A stretch of 64,000 nucleotides of DNA from Capitulum mitella (Eukaryota > Arthropoda > Thecostraca > Pollicipedomorpha > Pollicipedidae): NCBI GenBank assembly GCA_030062745.1, contig CP099842.1, positions 1,736,001-1,800,000 of the forward strand, given 5' to 3'. Each line of letters starts with the position of its first letter. Within the stretch, counting starts at the first letter, position 1. The notes beneath the pieces were generated by a model that saw nothing but the letters and a program-made list of their open reading frames with translations, was not told where the DNA came from and did no database searches. Both the position numbers and the translations under genes were made by a program. Positions 1 to 10,606 of the stretch are shown one piece after another.

Positions 1-159
1 GCCGCGGGGCGCGCGCGGCGGGCCGGGCCACGGCGCGCGCCCCGCGGCGCCGCCGGCTCCGTTAGCGGCTCGAGCCGGGCGCGGCGGCCGGCCGGCGCCG
101 CCAGTGCACCGCCAGAGCCGGCGCCGTGCGCACCATGAGCGGCTGGTGAGCACGTGCCG
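1..159 (+). promoter_or_regulatory. GC-rich leader with a five-codon upstream ORF
   Basis: The sequence before the first gene is almost pure G and C and rich in CpG, as in a CpG-island promoter or 5' leader. A minimal upstream ORF lies at 135-149: ATG AGC GGC TGG TGA, with the good context CACCATGA. It stops 10 bases before the main ATG at 160, so it could reduce translation of the main frame. The same bases also read as a splice donor (TG|GTGAGC at 145), so the ATG could instead start a separate first exon. No TATA box was seen. The transcription start is unknown. Confidence 0.4.
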
Positions 160-1097
160 ATGGCCGCCGTCAGCGTGTGGGAGCCGCAGGCGCGGGCGCC
201 GCCGGCCGGCGCCGACGACGAGACCCTGGTGCTGCTGCTGGGCGTGCTCAACCTGGCCGCCCTCTTCCTCTACAGCGCCTACAACTTCGTGCAGGACAAG
301 CCGCGGCTGCGCTCCACCTACGACCGGTACGTGGACGAGCAGGTGCGCCGCGTGCTCGACGACCTGGTGATGCGCGTGCATCAGACCGCCTACTTCAGCC
401 AGCTGCTGGAGACGGCGGCGCGCGGCTTCAGCGACTTCAGCGCGCCGGTCGCCGTGTCCCCGGAGGGCCGGCGGGCCACCGGCGGCGCGCCGCTCCGCTT
501 CGCCCGGCTGGAGGAGCTGGCCGACGGCTTCCCGTTCCCGGCGGCGCCCGGCCGCCAGCTCGCCTGGCTGCGGCGGCTCAACGTCAGCAGCGCCGAGCGG
601 GCGGCGCTGGCCGGCGCGCTGCCGCTGGTCGGCGCGCTGCGCCGGCTGCCGGCGTCGGCGCGGCGCCGGCTGCAGGCGCTGGCGCGGCCGCAGCCGGCGC
701 TGGCCGCCTCGCAGGGTCGCGCCTACGCCGGCCTGCTCCGCCTGGCGGCCGGCCTCCGCTGGCGCGACGCCGTCTCGGCGCTGCGGGGCGGCGCCGCCGG
801 CGACCAGCTGCGCTTCTTCAAGACCAAGTGGAAGAAGAAGCTGTTCGGGCCCAAGCACGACCCGCTGCGGCGGAAGGAGGCGCCGCCGCCGGACGAGGAC
901 GAGCTGTGGACGGGCTCGCACTGGTCCGACCGCTGGTACCAGCTGGCCAGCCAGGTCACGCCCGTGCTGCTCGACGCCGGCAACGGGTACGCGCTGAGCC
1001 GGCGGCGGCCGCACTGCCTGCCGGCCGTCGTCTGCCGGCTCAACAGGGACTGGAAGCCGCACGGCTCGGTGAAGGCGTCCCTGTCGCCGCTCGCCAG
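160..1097 (+). CDS. Exon 1 of the four-cysteine membrane protein
   Basis: It holds 312 codons plus two bases. I chose ATG 160 because it is the first in-frame ATG of the long frame and is followed directly by the membrane segment. An in-frame GTG at 154 is not a likely start. The exon contains the membrane segment, a Tyr-rich stretch (YDRYVDEQV) and a Lys-rich patch (KTKWKKKLFGPK) that could be a processing or sorting site. The donor is GCCAG|GTGAGT at 1098. Confidence 0.8.
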
Positions 1098-4000
1098 GTG
1101 AGTGCCTCCGCCGGCGCCCGGGCCGACTCGGAGCCGGCGCCTGTCGCCGGGTCACGTGACCGGCGCAGCAGTCCGGGCTCAATCAGGGCGGACGCGTCGC
1201 AGGAACGTCTGATGGTCCATGGGATGTAGCATACGTAATAATGGCTACTCGCTATCGGGTACGACAATGCGGTTGCATGACTGAGCCCGTTCCGCGTCTT
1301 TTGTCCCACGAAGTCCCCACGGTCCCATCCTGCGTCACCGCGCGGCGATCACTCGCTCCGTCAACGCCTCGGCAGCCGGCCCAGTTCGGCATTCCAGGAA
1401 TCGCCTCGAAAACGAGCGAACCGTTCCCGGGACTCCCACGGCCACCGCCAGCGCGCCTCGACGCCTCTAACGAGGCCTTCCTGCCCGGAACGTCCGGCGC
1501 AGACGGCGGCGCATCCTGCGCGGCTTTTCCCAGCCAGCGGGCCGGGCGGCAGCCGCCTCTGCGGTGCGCCGGGGAGCCGCCGCTGCGGCGGGCCGATGAG
1601 TCGGCGCGTACGCCGGGCCGCCGCCGTCGGCCCGGCGCGTCGGTCGCTGCGGTGCCGCCGCCGCCGCGACAGACGACGCCGCGCGGCCGCCGGTCGCACC
1701 TGACGGCGGTCGGCGCGGCGGGCGGCTGGGAATAACAGGACCCGGCACACGCCGGCGCGCCGCCCGCCCCGAGCCGCCCGCGCGGGGGCCCGTCCGCCGG
1801 CCGCCGCGCCGTCACGACTCCGCCGTCTCGTCCGCGGCTAGTCACGATCGGTGTACGAACGCCGGCGGCCGGCGGCGCCGCGCTCGGCCCAGCTTCACAC
1901 GAGAATCGCGGCCGCCGGGCGGCGCCGCGTGCCAGGCGGCCGGCGCGGCGGCGGAGGCGGCGGCGTCGCTCCTCATCAGGCGTCCCCTCCCCAGCGGCCA
2001 GCTAACCTCTTCCGACCTGGGAAGGTCGCCGAGACGGCCTCCACGCCGCCCCAGTCACGCCCGGTCGGCCGCGCCGCCAACGGCGAGACGCCAACCGCGG
2101 CGCACCTGCCGCGATCGCCGCCACACTTTCGCCTGCAACGAGAACCGCCGCGGACGCGGTCCGGCGCACAATCGGAGCAGTCCGGAACGCAGCGGCCGCG
2201 CCCCGGCTGGCCCCGAAACCCGGACACGGCCCGGCCGGCAGCCGTCGCCGGCCGCTCGTCCCCGGCCCGCCGACAGGGCGTGTCCGGCCGGAGCGAGGGG
2301 CCGCCGACCGTGTCACCGGCCCGGCCGGCACGGCACAGCGGCCCCGTCACGGCCGCTCTGCTCCGGTTACATCCTCCGACGGCCCCGGCCACGACCCCTG
2401 ACGGCTCAGTCACAGCCCCTACGGCGCAAATCCCTGCGCAGACTCTGACGGCTCCACCACGGACCCGGCAGCAGGGCTGCCGTCGGACTGGCCGTCGCAG
2501 TCGCACGCCGACCACAGCAGACATTCCGCGGCGCCGTTTGCGGGCTATTGTCGGGTCTGGACGTCTGGCGGCGGCGCTGTGGCCAATGCCAACTGTAGCG
2601 GCAGACAAACGCGGTGAGGGTTCCCTGCACGCGTGCCACTGTCTCATTACTGCCAAACTGATGTCGGAACGAGAAGTGCGGACAACTCACTCAGCTTTCC
2701 AGGAAACAATCCATTATTCTTGTCGCTTATCGCTCTTCACTCACAACGCTTATTACTCGAGTTCACGCTCAACATGCTCACATTTCATGCCCAGCGCTGA
2801 GAAAACAACTGGAACTCTCAGCGGCCAGAAACAGGCATGGCTCACGAAAGGTGGTAGTTTCATGGCAAAAAAAAAATCAACTTTGCATAAGCATGGAGTG
2901 TGAAACAATGAATCCTTGATGAAACGTGTTAAGATTTCGGAAATACTATCGGAAGAGGAGGGATTGCACTGCAATTACCCTCATCTGGAGCGAATTTTCA
3001 TGAACTGTGTTAAAATATTCATAAGAGTTCGTCAAACGTCTTGCATTTCAAGAAAGTCATGCAGGCAACACAAATGAGTGGGCGTTAAAGGGTAGCGTTA
3101 CAAAAGGTATGACTTACATTCCACCTCAGCATCAACTCGTAAACAAAACCGATGTCAACAAAAAACAGTCAGCGATGTGGACATGCCACTTGTGCTGCTG
3201 CGATAACGGCCGAAAACCCATGGTATACGGGACGGAATACACTGGATTACGCAACCCTGCAGCATGGGCTATCTCCATGCCGATCAAGATTACTGCTCCC
3301 TCTCAGAACTGGCGGCGACCGCGGCCGGCGATCTTCACGGCTCGCTTCTTCATCTTACGGCAGTCGCCTCGTCTATCTGTCTCGTCTGTCTGGGCCGGCT
3401 AACCGCAGACAGTACCACCAGCCCACTGACTGTTCAGTTCTGTCCGCTCCGGCGGCTGGCCGGCCGCCGGCGCAGACGGCCCGGCCGTCCGGTGACGCCT
3501 CACTCCGGCTCCGGCCAGCACCGATCTCCGCCGGGACGAGCGTCCAGCGGCCGTCCCGGCCCCGGTATCGGGACCAGGTGGGCGCGCCCTCCCGGAACAC
3601 GCTCGACCGCCGAGCCATTGAGAGCGCGCGCCGCCTGCCGCAGCCGGCCGGCCGCCATTAATTGGTGTCGCCGTGTTCATCCGGCGCCAGGGTCCGGCGC
3701 CCGCTCTCCCAGCGGCCGTATCATCGGCGGCGCTTCACGGTCCGACACGCGGCCGCCCCTCGGCCGCCGGGAAACCGGGCCGCGACGTTTTACACGGCGC
3801 CGGCCCGGCTCGTCCCGCTCCGGACCGCGGCGGCGGCTCCGAGCATTCCGAGGCTCCAGCGGCGCCTCTTCACAGCGCAGCAGCGTCACGAATCAAGGCG
3901 GTGTATTGTAACACAGACATGTAAACAAGTCAGGTTCTTAATGTGAAGCATTATTGCGAGTAATGCTGGAATTGTTTTCGGAAAGCCTATTCATTCAGCG

Positions 4001-6327
4001 ATGTTTAGCCAAACAGTGTAACCACAAACGCGGGTTTTTTGTGTTTCACGTGCCATCAGACGGCTTCGACGGCATTAAACGACGGCGGACCTGAATGCCG
4101 TGATCCTAATGGGGGCGCTGGTCTCCGGACAGTCCGCATTCCCCGTCCTGTTCCCGCGAGGAACTAGGCCGGCCAAGAGTCCGACTCTGGGTCACCGGTG
4201 GCCCGGCGACCTGGCTCCTATCAAACGCCGACGGCGACAGCCTGGAGCCCTATCACCACGGCCGAATCCACCCTCGACGTGGTTTTGGGCGCCGAATGAC
4301 CCTGCAGTCGGTGCGCCCCTAAGCCCCAATAACCAACCAACCAACCCTCGACGTGGCAAAATTCCGCCGCGCGCGGCGGCCAGCTACTCATGTTCCTGTG
4401 TCACTCGGGTTTCAGATCCCGATGATATCGGACCGTTTAGCGCCCATTCAGCGTCTGACTTGGCAAATGACGCCAGACACCTGAAGTGTCCTCGGGCCGG
4501 CATCGGTCGGGATCTTGTCACGCGGTCATTAACATGACATTATCGGAGGAAAACCTTGGTGTGCTTCTTAGAGCAAACATCCATGAGATCTGTCAAGGAT
4601 AAGACCCAAATAGCTGCAAGGATGCTGAGATGCTGCCGTTCAAAGTGATCAAACGACCTGACTCCATTTAGGGAAGACAAGGCGAAGGCAATGGCTCGAC
4701 GTAATGTCTCTGACTCGTCAGACATGCAAAACTCAAGTCTAGTTTCGGTGCTCTTCGCGAAGTGCTGCCAACAGGAACGTCCGTGAGCGCCCAGAGCATG
4801 CCGTGCTCGTCGTTAACAATGCACTGGAGCGTAACGCACAATTATCTCAACTGAAACCTGCAAGTATAACCACATATTCTGTGTCACCTACTTAAAGACA
4901 CGTTGTGCTCTAGAATGCTGTTGGGGTAAGTTCGATGAGCATAAAACACAACCGGGGACAACCTCACAGTGTGCCGTATGGAAGCGTCCGGCCATCTCCG
5001 GGAAGGGGTCGCACTGCGGACGCCTCGGTGATCCAGTATCTGTATTCGGGCCGGGCGCGGACTGCGGAATCCGTGCCGAGTCACCCGCCGGCCTCCACTT
5101 GGCCGCGCCGGCCGGCAATCGGCGCCGGCGCCGGTCACCGTCGTCATCCCGTTCTGACCGGCGGCTGCGGCCCGTTTCAGCCTGCTGCTCGGCTGGCTGC
5201 TGCAGGATCTCGGGGCAGGCGTCACGCTGGAGGACACGCTGGTGGCCGTGCGCGCCGGCTGGCTCCAGGGCGCCTGCTCCCAGCTCTACCCGCGCTGCAG
5301 GGCCGTGCGCGGCGACGGGCCGATCGCGCCCGCGCTGCCGCCCGTGACGTCCACGACGACGACAACGACGACCACCACCACCACCACGACGACGGCCGCG
5401 CCGACGGCCGGCAGCACGACCAGCACGCCGCAGGCCTACTTCTGGGCGCTGTCGTCGTTCATGTCGACACCTGCGGCGCGGCCGGTCGCCGGCCGACCGC
5501 CGCCGCCTCCGCCGCCGCCGCGGCCGCTCTCCCGCGAGGACGCGCCGCCCGCGGCGGAGCCGGAGCCGCGGGAGCCAGTCTGGGATCGCGGCGACCGGCC
5601 CGGCGGCGCCGCACGGCCGTGGGCCGCCGGCGAGGGGCCGCCGCTGCCGCCGGGCCGGCCGCGGCAGGGCGCCGACGCGCCCGTCAATTTCCGAGACGAG
5701 GCGCGGCCGGCGGCGGCCAACGACACCGGCGGCCGGCCGGCCGACCAGCAGGCGGCCGCCAGCCGCGACCCGTACCGCGCCGGCCACCTGATCCCGGGCT
5801 CGCTGGGCGGCGGCGGCGAGCTGGCGCTGCTGGCGCTGCGGCGGCGCGACCGGCCGGCCGACTACCGGCCCAGCCGGCGCGGCCACGTCGCCGACTACGG
5901 CTCTGACGTGCTCAGCGGCGTGCAGCAGAGCTACGCGGCCGGCGGCGTGGCGGCGCCGGCGGCCACCACGTACCGGCCGGGCGTGGTGCTGGACGCGGCG
6001 GTCGGCCGCCGGCCCGCCCAGCTGCTGCCCGGCCGCTACAGGTTCGGCCTGCGGCGCGGCCTGCCCTCGGGCGGCCTGCAGGGCGTGCTGCCGGCCTACG
6101 CCGAGCGGCGCCGCGGGCTGGCCGGCGCGCCGCCGCCGGCCGCCACCGAGGTGCCGCTCCGCGCCTGGACGACGCCGCGCCGCCCGCCAGCGCCACCTGT
6201 CACCGAGCGGCGCAGGAACTGGGTGCAGTTCGGCCCGCAAGATGGCGTCACCGACGCCGAGAAGCACAGGAATCTGTACAGCTACGTGCGCGACCGGTCC
6301 GTGCGGAGACTCTGGCCCTGGGGCTGA
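160..6327 (+). CDS. Unrecognised membrane-anchored four-cysteine protein, spliced CDS (exons 160-1097 and 5181-6327)
   Basis: This spliced gene is predicted to encode 694 residues. I do not recognise its function. Exon 1 ends at a GTGAGT donor with two bases of a codon left over, and exon 2 follows a TTTCAG acceptor and supplies the third base, so the frame closes exactly. Residues 23-40 (LVLLLGVLNLAALFLYSA) form one hydrophobic segment, a signal anchor or signal peptide. Four cysteines are arranged as PHCLPAVVC (286, 292) and GACSQLYPRC (345, 352), separated by a hydrophobic LLLGWLL and an acidic LEDT segment. This resembles the C..C-LN ... C..YP.C pattern of many uncharacterised secreted arthropod proteins (DM4/12-like), an impression from memory. 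A poly-Thr run (about 372-388), then Pro/Gly/Arg-rich sequence, suggests an extended, possibly O-glycosylated tail. The last 40 residues are less biased and may be conserved. Confidence 0.75.
1098..5180 (+). other. Intron of 4.1 kb in the four-cysteine protein gene
   Basis: The intron runs from GTGAGT to CCCGTTTCAG. Its first half is GC-rich and the middle (about 2,600-3,100 and 3,900-4,900) is AT-richer. I see no convincing coding exon. The long open frames in the GC-rich part come from composition. A short minus frame at 4540-4725 looks protein-like but could not be identified. A small (AACC)n run lies near 4,330. Confidence 0.6.
5181..6327 (+). CDS. Exon 2 (last) of the four-cysteine membrane protein
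   Basis: It begins with the single base that completes a Ser codon, then LLLGWLLQDL. It carries the second cysteine pair, an (ACC/ACG)n run at about 5351-5400 encoding poly-Thr, a long low-complexity Pro/Ala/Gly/Arg region, and a C-terminal segment with YSYVRDRSVRRLWPWG just before the TGA at 6325. The poly-Thr tract is a simple-sequence expansion and is likely to vary in length between individuals. Confidence 0.8.
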
Positions 6328-6618
6328 GCGGGGCGGCCGGCGGTGTGCTCCGAACCTGGCGCTCGTGCCCGGCGTGGTGACGATGCCATGACGTGAACCA
6401 GGCACTATCGCCGACAAAACGACCGCTGCTACAGTTTATCAGTGGCCACAGTATACGAGAGGGAATAATATTTAAGAGTATGTGTGACAGAGTTATGTTG
6501 TTTACGTAGTAAACATAAGCGCGTCAAATGTGCAGCTGAATTAATGCAAAAAACCCGCTTCAGTTTCAAGTGGTGTGCTCAAGGCATTAAATGTTGTGTC
6601 AGATGTTCAAATGCGTAA

Positions 6619-6624
6619 AATAAA
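6619..6624 (+). terminator. Candidate poly(A) signal AATAAA
   Basis: AATAAA lies 292 bases after the stop codon at 6327 and is followed within 20-35 bases by GT-rich sequence (CGGTGTTTGAATG). This is the usual layout of a cleavage and polyadenylation site for the four-cysteine protein gene. Confidence 0.55.
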
Positions 6625-6639
6625 CCTGAAATATTCTCA

Positions 6640-9057
6640 GCGGTGTTTGAATGCGGCCGAAGCCTGGGGAATAACTATTCCAGAGATCATGACAGCATAA
6701 TTAGACAAAAAATGCCCCTCTTTTCAAAACCAATCGTTGCCGCTGTCCAAAATCAATCGACCGCTGACTCACAGTCATCGTTCGTTTGCAACAGACGCGG
6801 GCTTTGGAAGGCCGAGGAGTGCGCAGTTCACCTCATGTTTTACGGGATTAAAAGCCTGGCACTCCTCGGCGACAGCTCGCTGACGGTCGTCCGCTGACAG
6901 GGCCCAAATTCCAGAGCTCGCAAACAGACGGCTAACTGTTTGGAAACCGACAGAACGCGAATGCGTTGTCTCACTTCACTCGGAGAAACTGTGTCCACAA
7001 ACGACAGCATTTAAAGGGTAGTACGAAGACATAATCAACGCGCACATTTTTCTTGCGGACGAAGCACAGCGAGCGAAAAAAATCGTACATTCTGGCATTC
7101 ATCTCTCATATTCGAAACCGTTTCAAACATGGATTTTGGAAGGTCCGCTTCACCAGGAAAACCCACTTCATGCGTCAAGGACTTCTACAACAAATACGGT
7201 GGAGAAACGGCTTCACCTCAACGTGACGACTCAGCTACACGAGTTCGGGACAACAAAGACCTCGTATCAGCGATGGCTCAGCCGCGGTGAATGTTCCAAC
7301 GGGTCCAATGCTGGCGTCATCCTGCTAAATCCGGGGAGAGATAACGGCCGGGTCATGGTGGCAACAGCCGGCTGCCGACAGCTGATACGGTGTCCGACAA
7401 AGCGCTGCCGCCATCTTAATGCCGACAGACGATCGACGGCCCGCTCCCCGGAGACGTTTTTTCCGATACGTCCGCTATCGACCCTTGGTCCCGGTCGCCG
7501 AGCGAACGGACCGCAACAGAGGCCAGCACTAGCCGAGAACGGACCGTGACAGAGACCAACAAGAGCCGGGCGGAAAAAACGGCGCCGACGGCGGCCCGCG
7601 AGATCGCAACAGCGGCCGGCAGCCGCCGCGGCGGCATTCGTTCCGGCCACGGCACACGGCGCCGGCCTGGCAGGTCGCGGTCACGACCTGACCCGATCCA
7701 AGGGCCCATGTGACCCGTCGGTACTCCGTCCAGCGACACGCAGGATCCAGCGCCGGCCCGCGGGTTCCGGCCGACGCGCCGTCCTCACTGAACAGCCAGC
7801 AGACAACCGCACGGAGAGGAGCTTCCTCTCGCGCTCAGGGGAGGAGCTAGCACTATGACATGGGCCCTGGCCTGCAGCCAGGAGACCTTATGTCCCGGAC
7901 TCCGCCAGAGGCGCACACAGAGTCTAGACATACTTGACGAATGGATACTACAGGAATGTTCTGAACAGTAACAAATCGTGTCAAAGGCAGATAGCATTCC
8001 GCGCTGTTTTGTTCGTAATATTTGCTTTACATATTAATGACACCACACCATATACCTCAATTAATAATACGATACAGCAGTTCCAAACCTAGCTTTTGCA
8101 TGGTATCATCTAAACCATGAAAGGAAGGACGAGTGTTCACGAACTAGGTCGCTATGAAAACAAGGAAGCGAGAACATCACAACTAGTAGTAGTAATTCTC
8201 GCCGCTAGATGTCGTTAACAAACCTCCAGAAAGGAAGGAAACCGGTTCGAGAAACCCGTCCGTCTTGTTTTACGTTACGTCGCACAACGCAAAACTCGCG
8301 ATTATACGGGCACCAACTCGAATCAGGTCACCACATTCCAATGTCAAACATGGCTTCCGACGCATTCATACCGAAGGTTCTCCGGCCGATGAAGTTTGGC
8401 TCAGCCCTGACGGCAAACACCCCACTCCAGGGACAGGTGGCCTTGGCCCGAATACACTCAGTCTGGGTCACGGGTTTAGCGCAACTGCAGAAACGACTAC
8501 GCTTCCTGATCTCTGCGCAAACGGCCACGAGGACGGTCTGGGGACGCCGCAGAGCCGCCGTCCCGTCCGACCGCGGCCGAAATCGAGAGCACACCAGGGA
8601 AGGGGGGGGGGGGCGTGTCACGGGCGGCGGCCGGTGCCCGGACGGCTCGCCCCGGAAAAACACCGCAGGTGTGTTGGCCACACCGCTGCGCCGAGCCGTG
8701 CCGATCGATAGCGGCGGCCAAAACAGCTCGGCCGACACTGAGCGCGGCAATAACCGATGTCGGCTCGTACAGCCGCAGGAAGCCGTTCTTGCCTCACCTT
8801 CACTCATCCTGACCAGGAGACCAGCACGCTTGTCCAGACACAACAGATAACCCATTCATTATCTTATCGCTACACTTCCGTAAGAACACGAGCTTTGCAC
8901 TATCACAGCAGCAGCAAAATTTTGCTTCATATTAAAAGGGTTTGCCCATCATGAGAGCAAACAATTTAGACATGTTGGTCACCACTGCCCAATTACATTC
9001 AACCAGGCACCAGAACACAGCACTCCAACAAGTTTATACATCTAATGGGAACATTAC
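6640..9057. other. Intergenic stretch with no supported gene
   Basis: It lies between two convergent genes. Composition is mixed to GC-rich until about 8,850, then falls to AT-rich within about 100 bases. Open frames here are short, overlap in several registers and show no domain I recognise. Further 3' exons of the minus-strand gene below 9,058 may be hidden here. Confidence 0.5.
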
Positions 9058-9141
9058 CTGCCCTGCAAGAGAATATTTCGATGATTTTAATGGCAACCAG
9101 TCCCTTTTCATTTGTTCATACATATGATCCATAGTCTGATC
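9058..9141 (-). CDS. Fourth visible exon of the unrecognised minus-strand gene
   Basis: This exon has 28 codons between CATCTCAG and GGGCAG|GTAATG, phase 0 at both sides. The peptide is DQTMDHMYEQMKRDW then LPLKSSKYSLAGQ. Reading on past the donor reaches a stop within eight codons. No following exon was found before the composition changes near 8,850. Confidence 0.5.
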
Positions 9142-10606
9142 CTGAGATGGCACAGTATTGGGGTGATTTCAGGGACTGAAGACTGTACTAAGAATGGTTT
9201 GTTGCAGAATAAGACAATGAGACCACCAAGAATTTTATGACAACTTTCGGAAAAAAGATATGGGAACTGGCACTGAAGAAATAACTAGTAATGGCATAAA
9301 GCAGAAGATGAATACCATGTGAAAATGTGCAAAATATGATCAATATAAATTTAAGAAGAAAAGAAACAATGCATGTTAATATCCAGACTTCCATCAGCAA
9401 AAGTTACCCTTCCCAGTAGGTGAAATTAATGATACCCACTTTACATCCTTAATCACAGTACATTAACACAGTGCAACTTACAGAATAACACTTAAGAAAT
9501 TTAATGCATTATACAACCACTAATCAGATCATTACAAAGTTTATTAGTTAATAACACAAATTTCATAAAAGATAAATTAAAAACATTTTCACCTGTTTCT
9601 ATCCTAAAAAGCCAATGGAGAGAAAAATTAAAATTGGTGATATCATATGCTTTCTTGGGTAAATGAAATACATGAAAATGAATTAGCAATACAATAATCT
9701 GTCTCACCTCATTTTGCACCAACAAATTCTCAGTACTGCAGTCAAACACATCATAATGCTCCAATAACATTTCTGCAGCCTACCCAGGTTTCTTTCATGA
9801 ATAACTTACTTTTGGATGTTCCTTAAAGGACTGAGCCTTCCACTGATCTTGTTCCTTTTCCAGGTCATCATACAGGACCTGCAGCACTTTTTGCTGGCCA
9901 AACATCTGCTTGCATGTATCATCCATTATCAGGGCCTGTTTTACAGATAGCTGAAAAAATATAAAAAGGTCATTTATGTAATGAAATCATATTAGTAATA
10001 CATATTTCACAAGCTTATATATGCATAAAACTAATGGAAGATCTGGTAGATTTTGACACATGTTTATGAAGTGAAATCTCAGCAAAATACTGGAATGGTT
10101 TTAGATGAAGGCATATCATTAACTTTGAAATCATAAAAGAAAATTTGCAAACCCAAAAGACTTCATCTGATCAGTGAGGGAAAACTGCTGTCACACCATT
10201 TATATCTCTGACTTCAAATCATCTCTTGCTAGAACAATGTGGCATGGAATTCACACTATTTTCATATGTATCAGAAGTGCACAAATCATTCAGCATACTT
10301 GACATCACAATGAGACCAGACATTCACAAAAGTCAAAAAATATTACAGTGACAAAAATACACTTTAGATGACCAACAACGGCATGCATAACGAAAAAACA
10401 GCCTCCATCACACGAGTATGTGTCTAAAGTGTATGGTGTTCCATTCACCAAAATACAGCTGAACATCACAATCACATCTCCATTTAGCATCATGAAATGC
10501 CTTATAAATACTGATGCAAAATAAACTGCTTATTGGCTGGTACTCACCTGACCATATACACAAATCGAGAGCTTGTCATTACTGACTGGTCCCACCTTCG
10601 GATTTC
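9058..10606 (-). CDS. Unrecognised protein, partial spliced CDS of four exons (10548-10606, 9810-9950, 9708-9779, 9058-9141)
   Basis: Four short minus-strand exons each have good splice sites and join in one phase, together coding 118 residues. After an incomplete first codon the protein reads NPKVGPVSNDKL..., then LSVKQALIMDD, FGQQKVLQVLYDDLEKEQ, LLEHYDVFDCSTENLLVQNE and DQTMDHMYEQMKRDW. It is charged and probably helical. Codon use is AT-rich, unlike the GC-rich genes nearby, matching the local composition. Both the first and last coding exons are missing. I cannot name the family. The consistent phase of all three joins is the main argument that the gene is real. Confidence 0.6.
9708..9779 (-). 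CDS. Third visible exon of the unrecognised minus-strand gene
   Basis: This exon has 24 codons, in phase with its neighbours if GGGTAG is used as acceptor. It ends at GAG|GTGAGA. The stronger-looking CTGCAG acceptor seven bases on would shift the frame. The peptide AAEMLLEHYDVFDCSTENLL looks protein-like. Only 30 bases separate it from the previous exon. Confidence 0.5.
9810..9950 (-). CDS. Second visible exon of the unrecognised minus-strand gene
   Basis: This exon has 47 codons between TTTTTTCAG and AAAA|GTAAGT. It is the strongest exon of the set: both splice sites match consensus, and the peptide (ALIMDDTCKQMFGQQ, then VLYDDLEKEQDQW) is rich in Gln, Glu and Lys. Without splicing, the frame would run only four more codons to a TGA, so an alternative is that the protein ends here. 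Confidence 0.6.
10548..10606 (-). CDS. First visible exon of the unrecognised minus-strand gene
   Basis: It starts with the last two bases of a codon after CATGAG (a weak acceptor), codes NPKVGPVSNDKLSICVYGQ, and ends at CAG|GTGAGT in phase 0. A second frame through the same bases is also open, but it would meet a TAA in the next exon, so this frame was chosen. Upstream exons were not found. Confidence 0.5.

Noticed and set aside
1851-2903. 350-codon plus-strand open frame in the first intron
   Set aside because: Ala/Arg/Pro-rich with overlapping open frames on both strands; its length comes from GC composition, and it lies between two phase-matched exons.
4540-4725. Minus-strand 61-codon frame that looks faintly like a helicase N-terminal fragment
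   Set aside because: Too short, no Walker motif, no supporting neighbouring sequence.
4888-6417. 509-codon minus-strand open frame
   Set aside because: Antisense shadow of the GC-rich exon 2 of the four-cysteine protein gene; no family motif.
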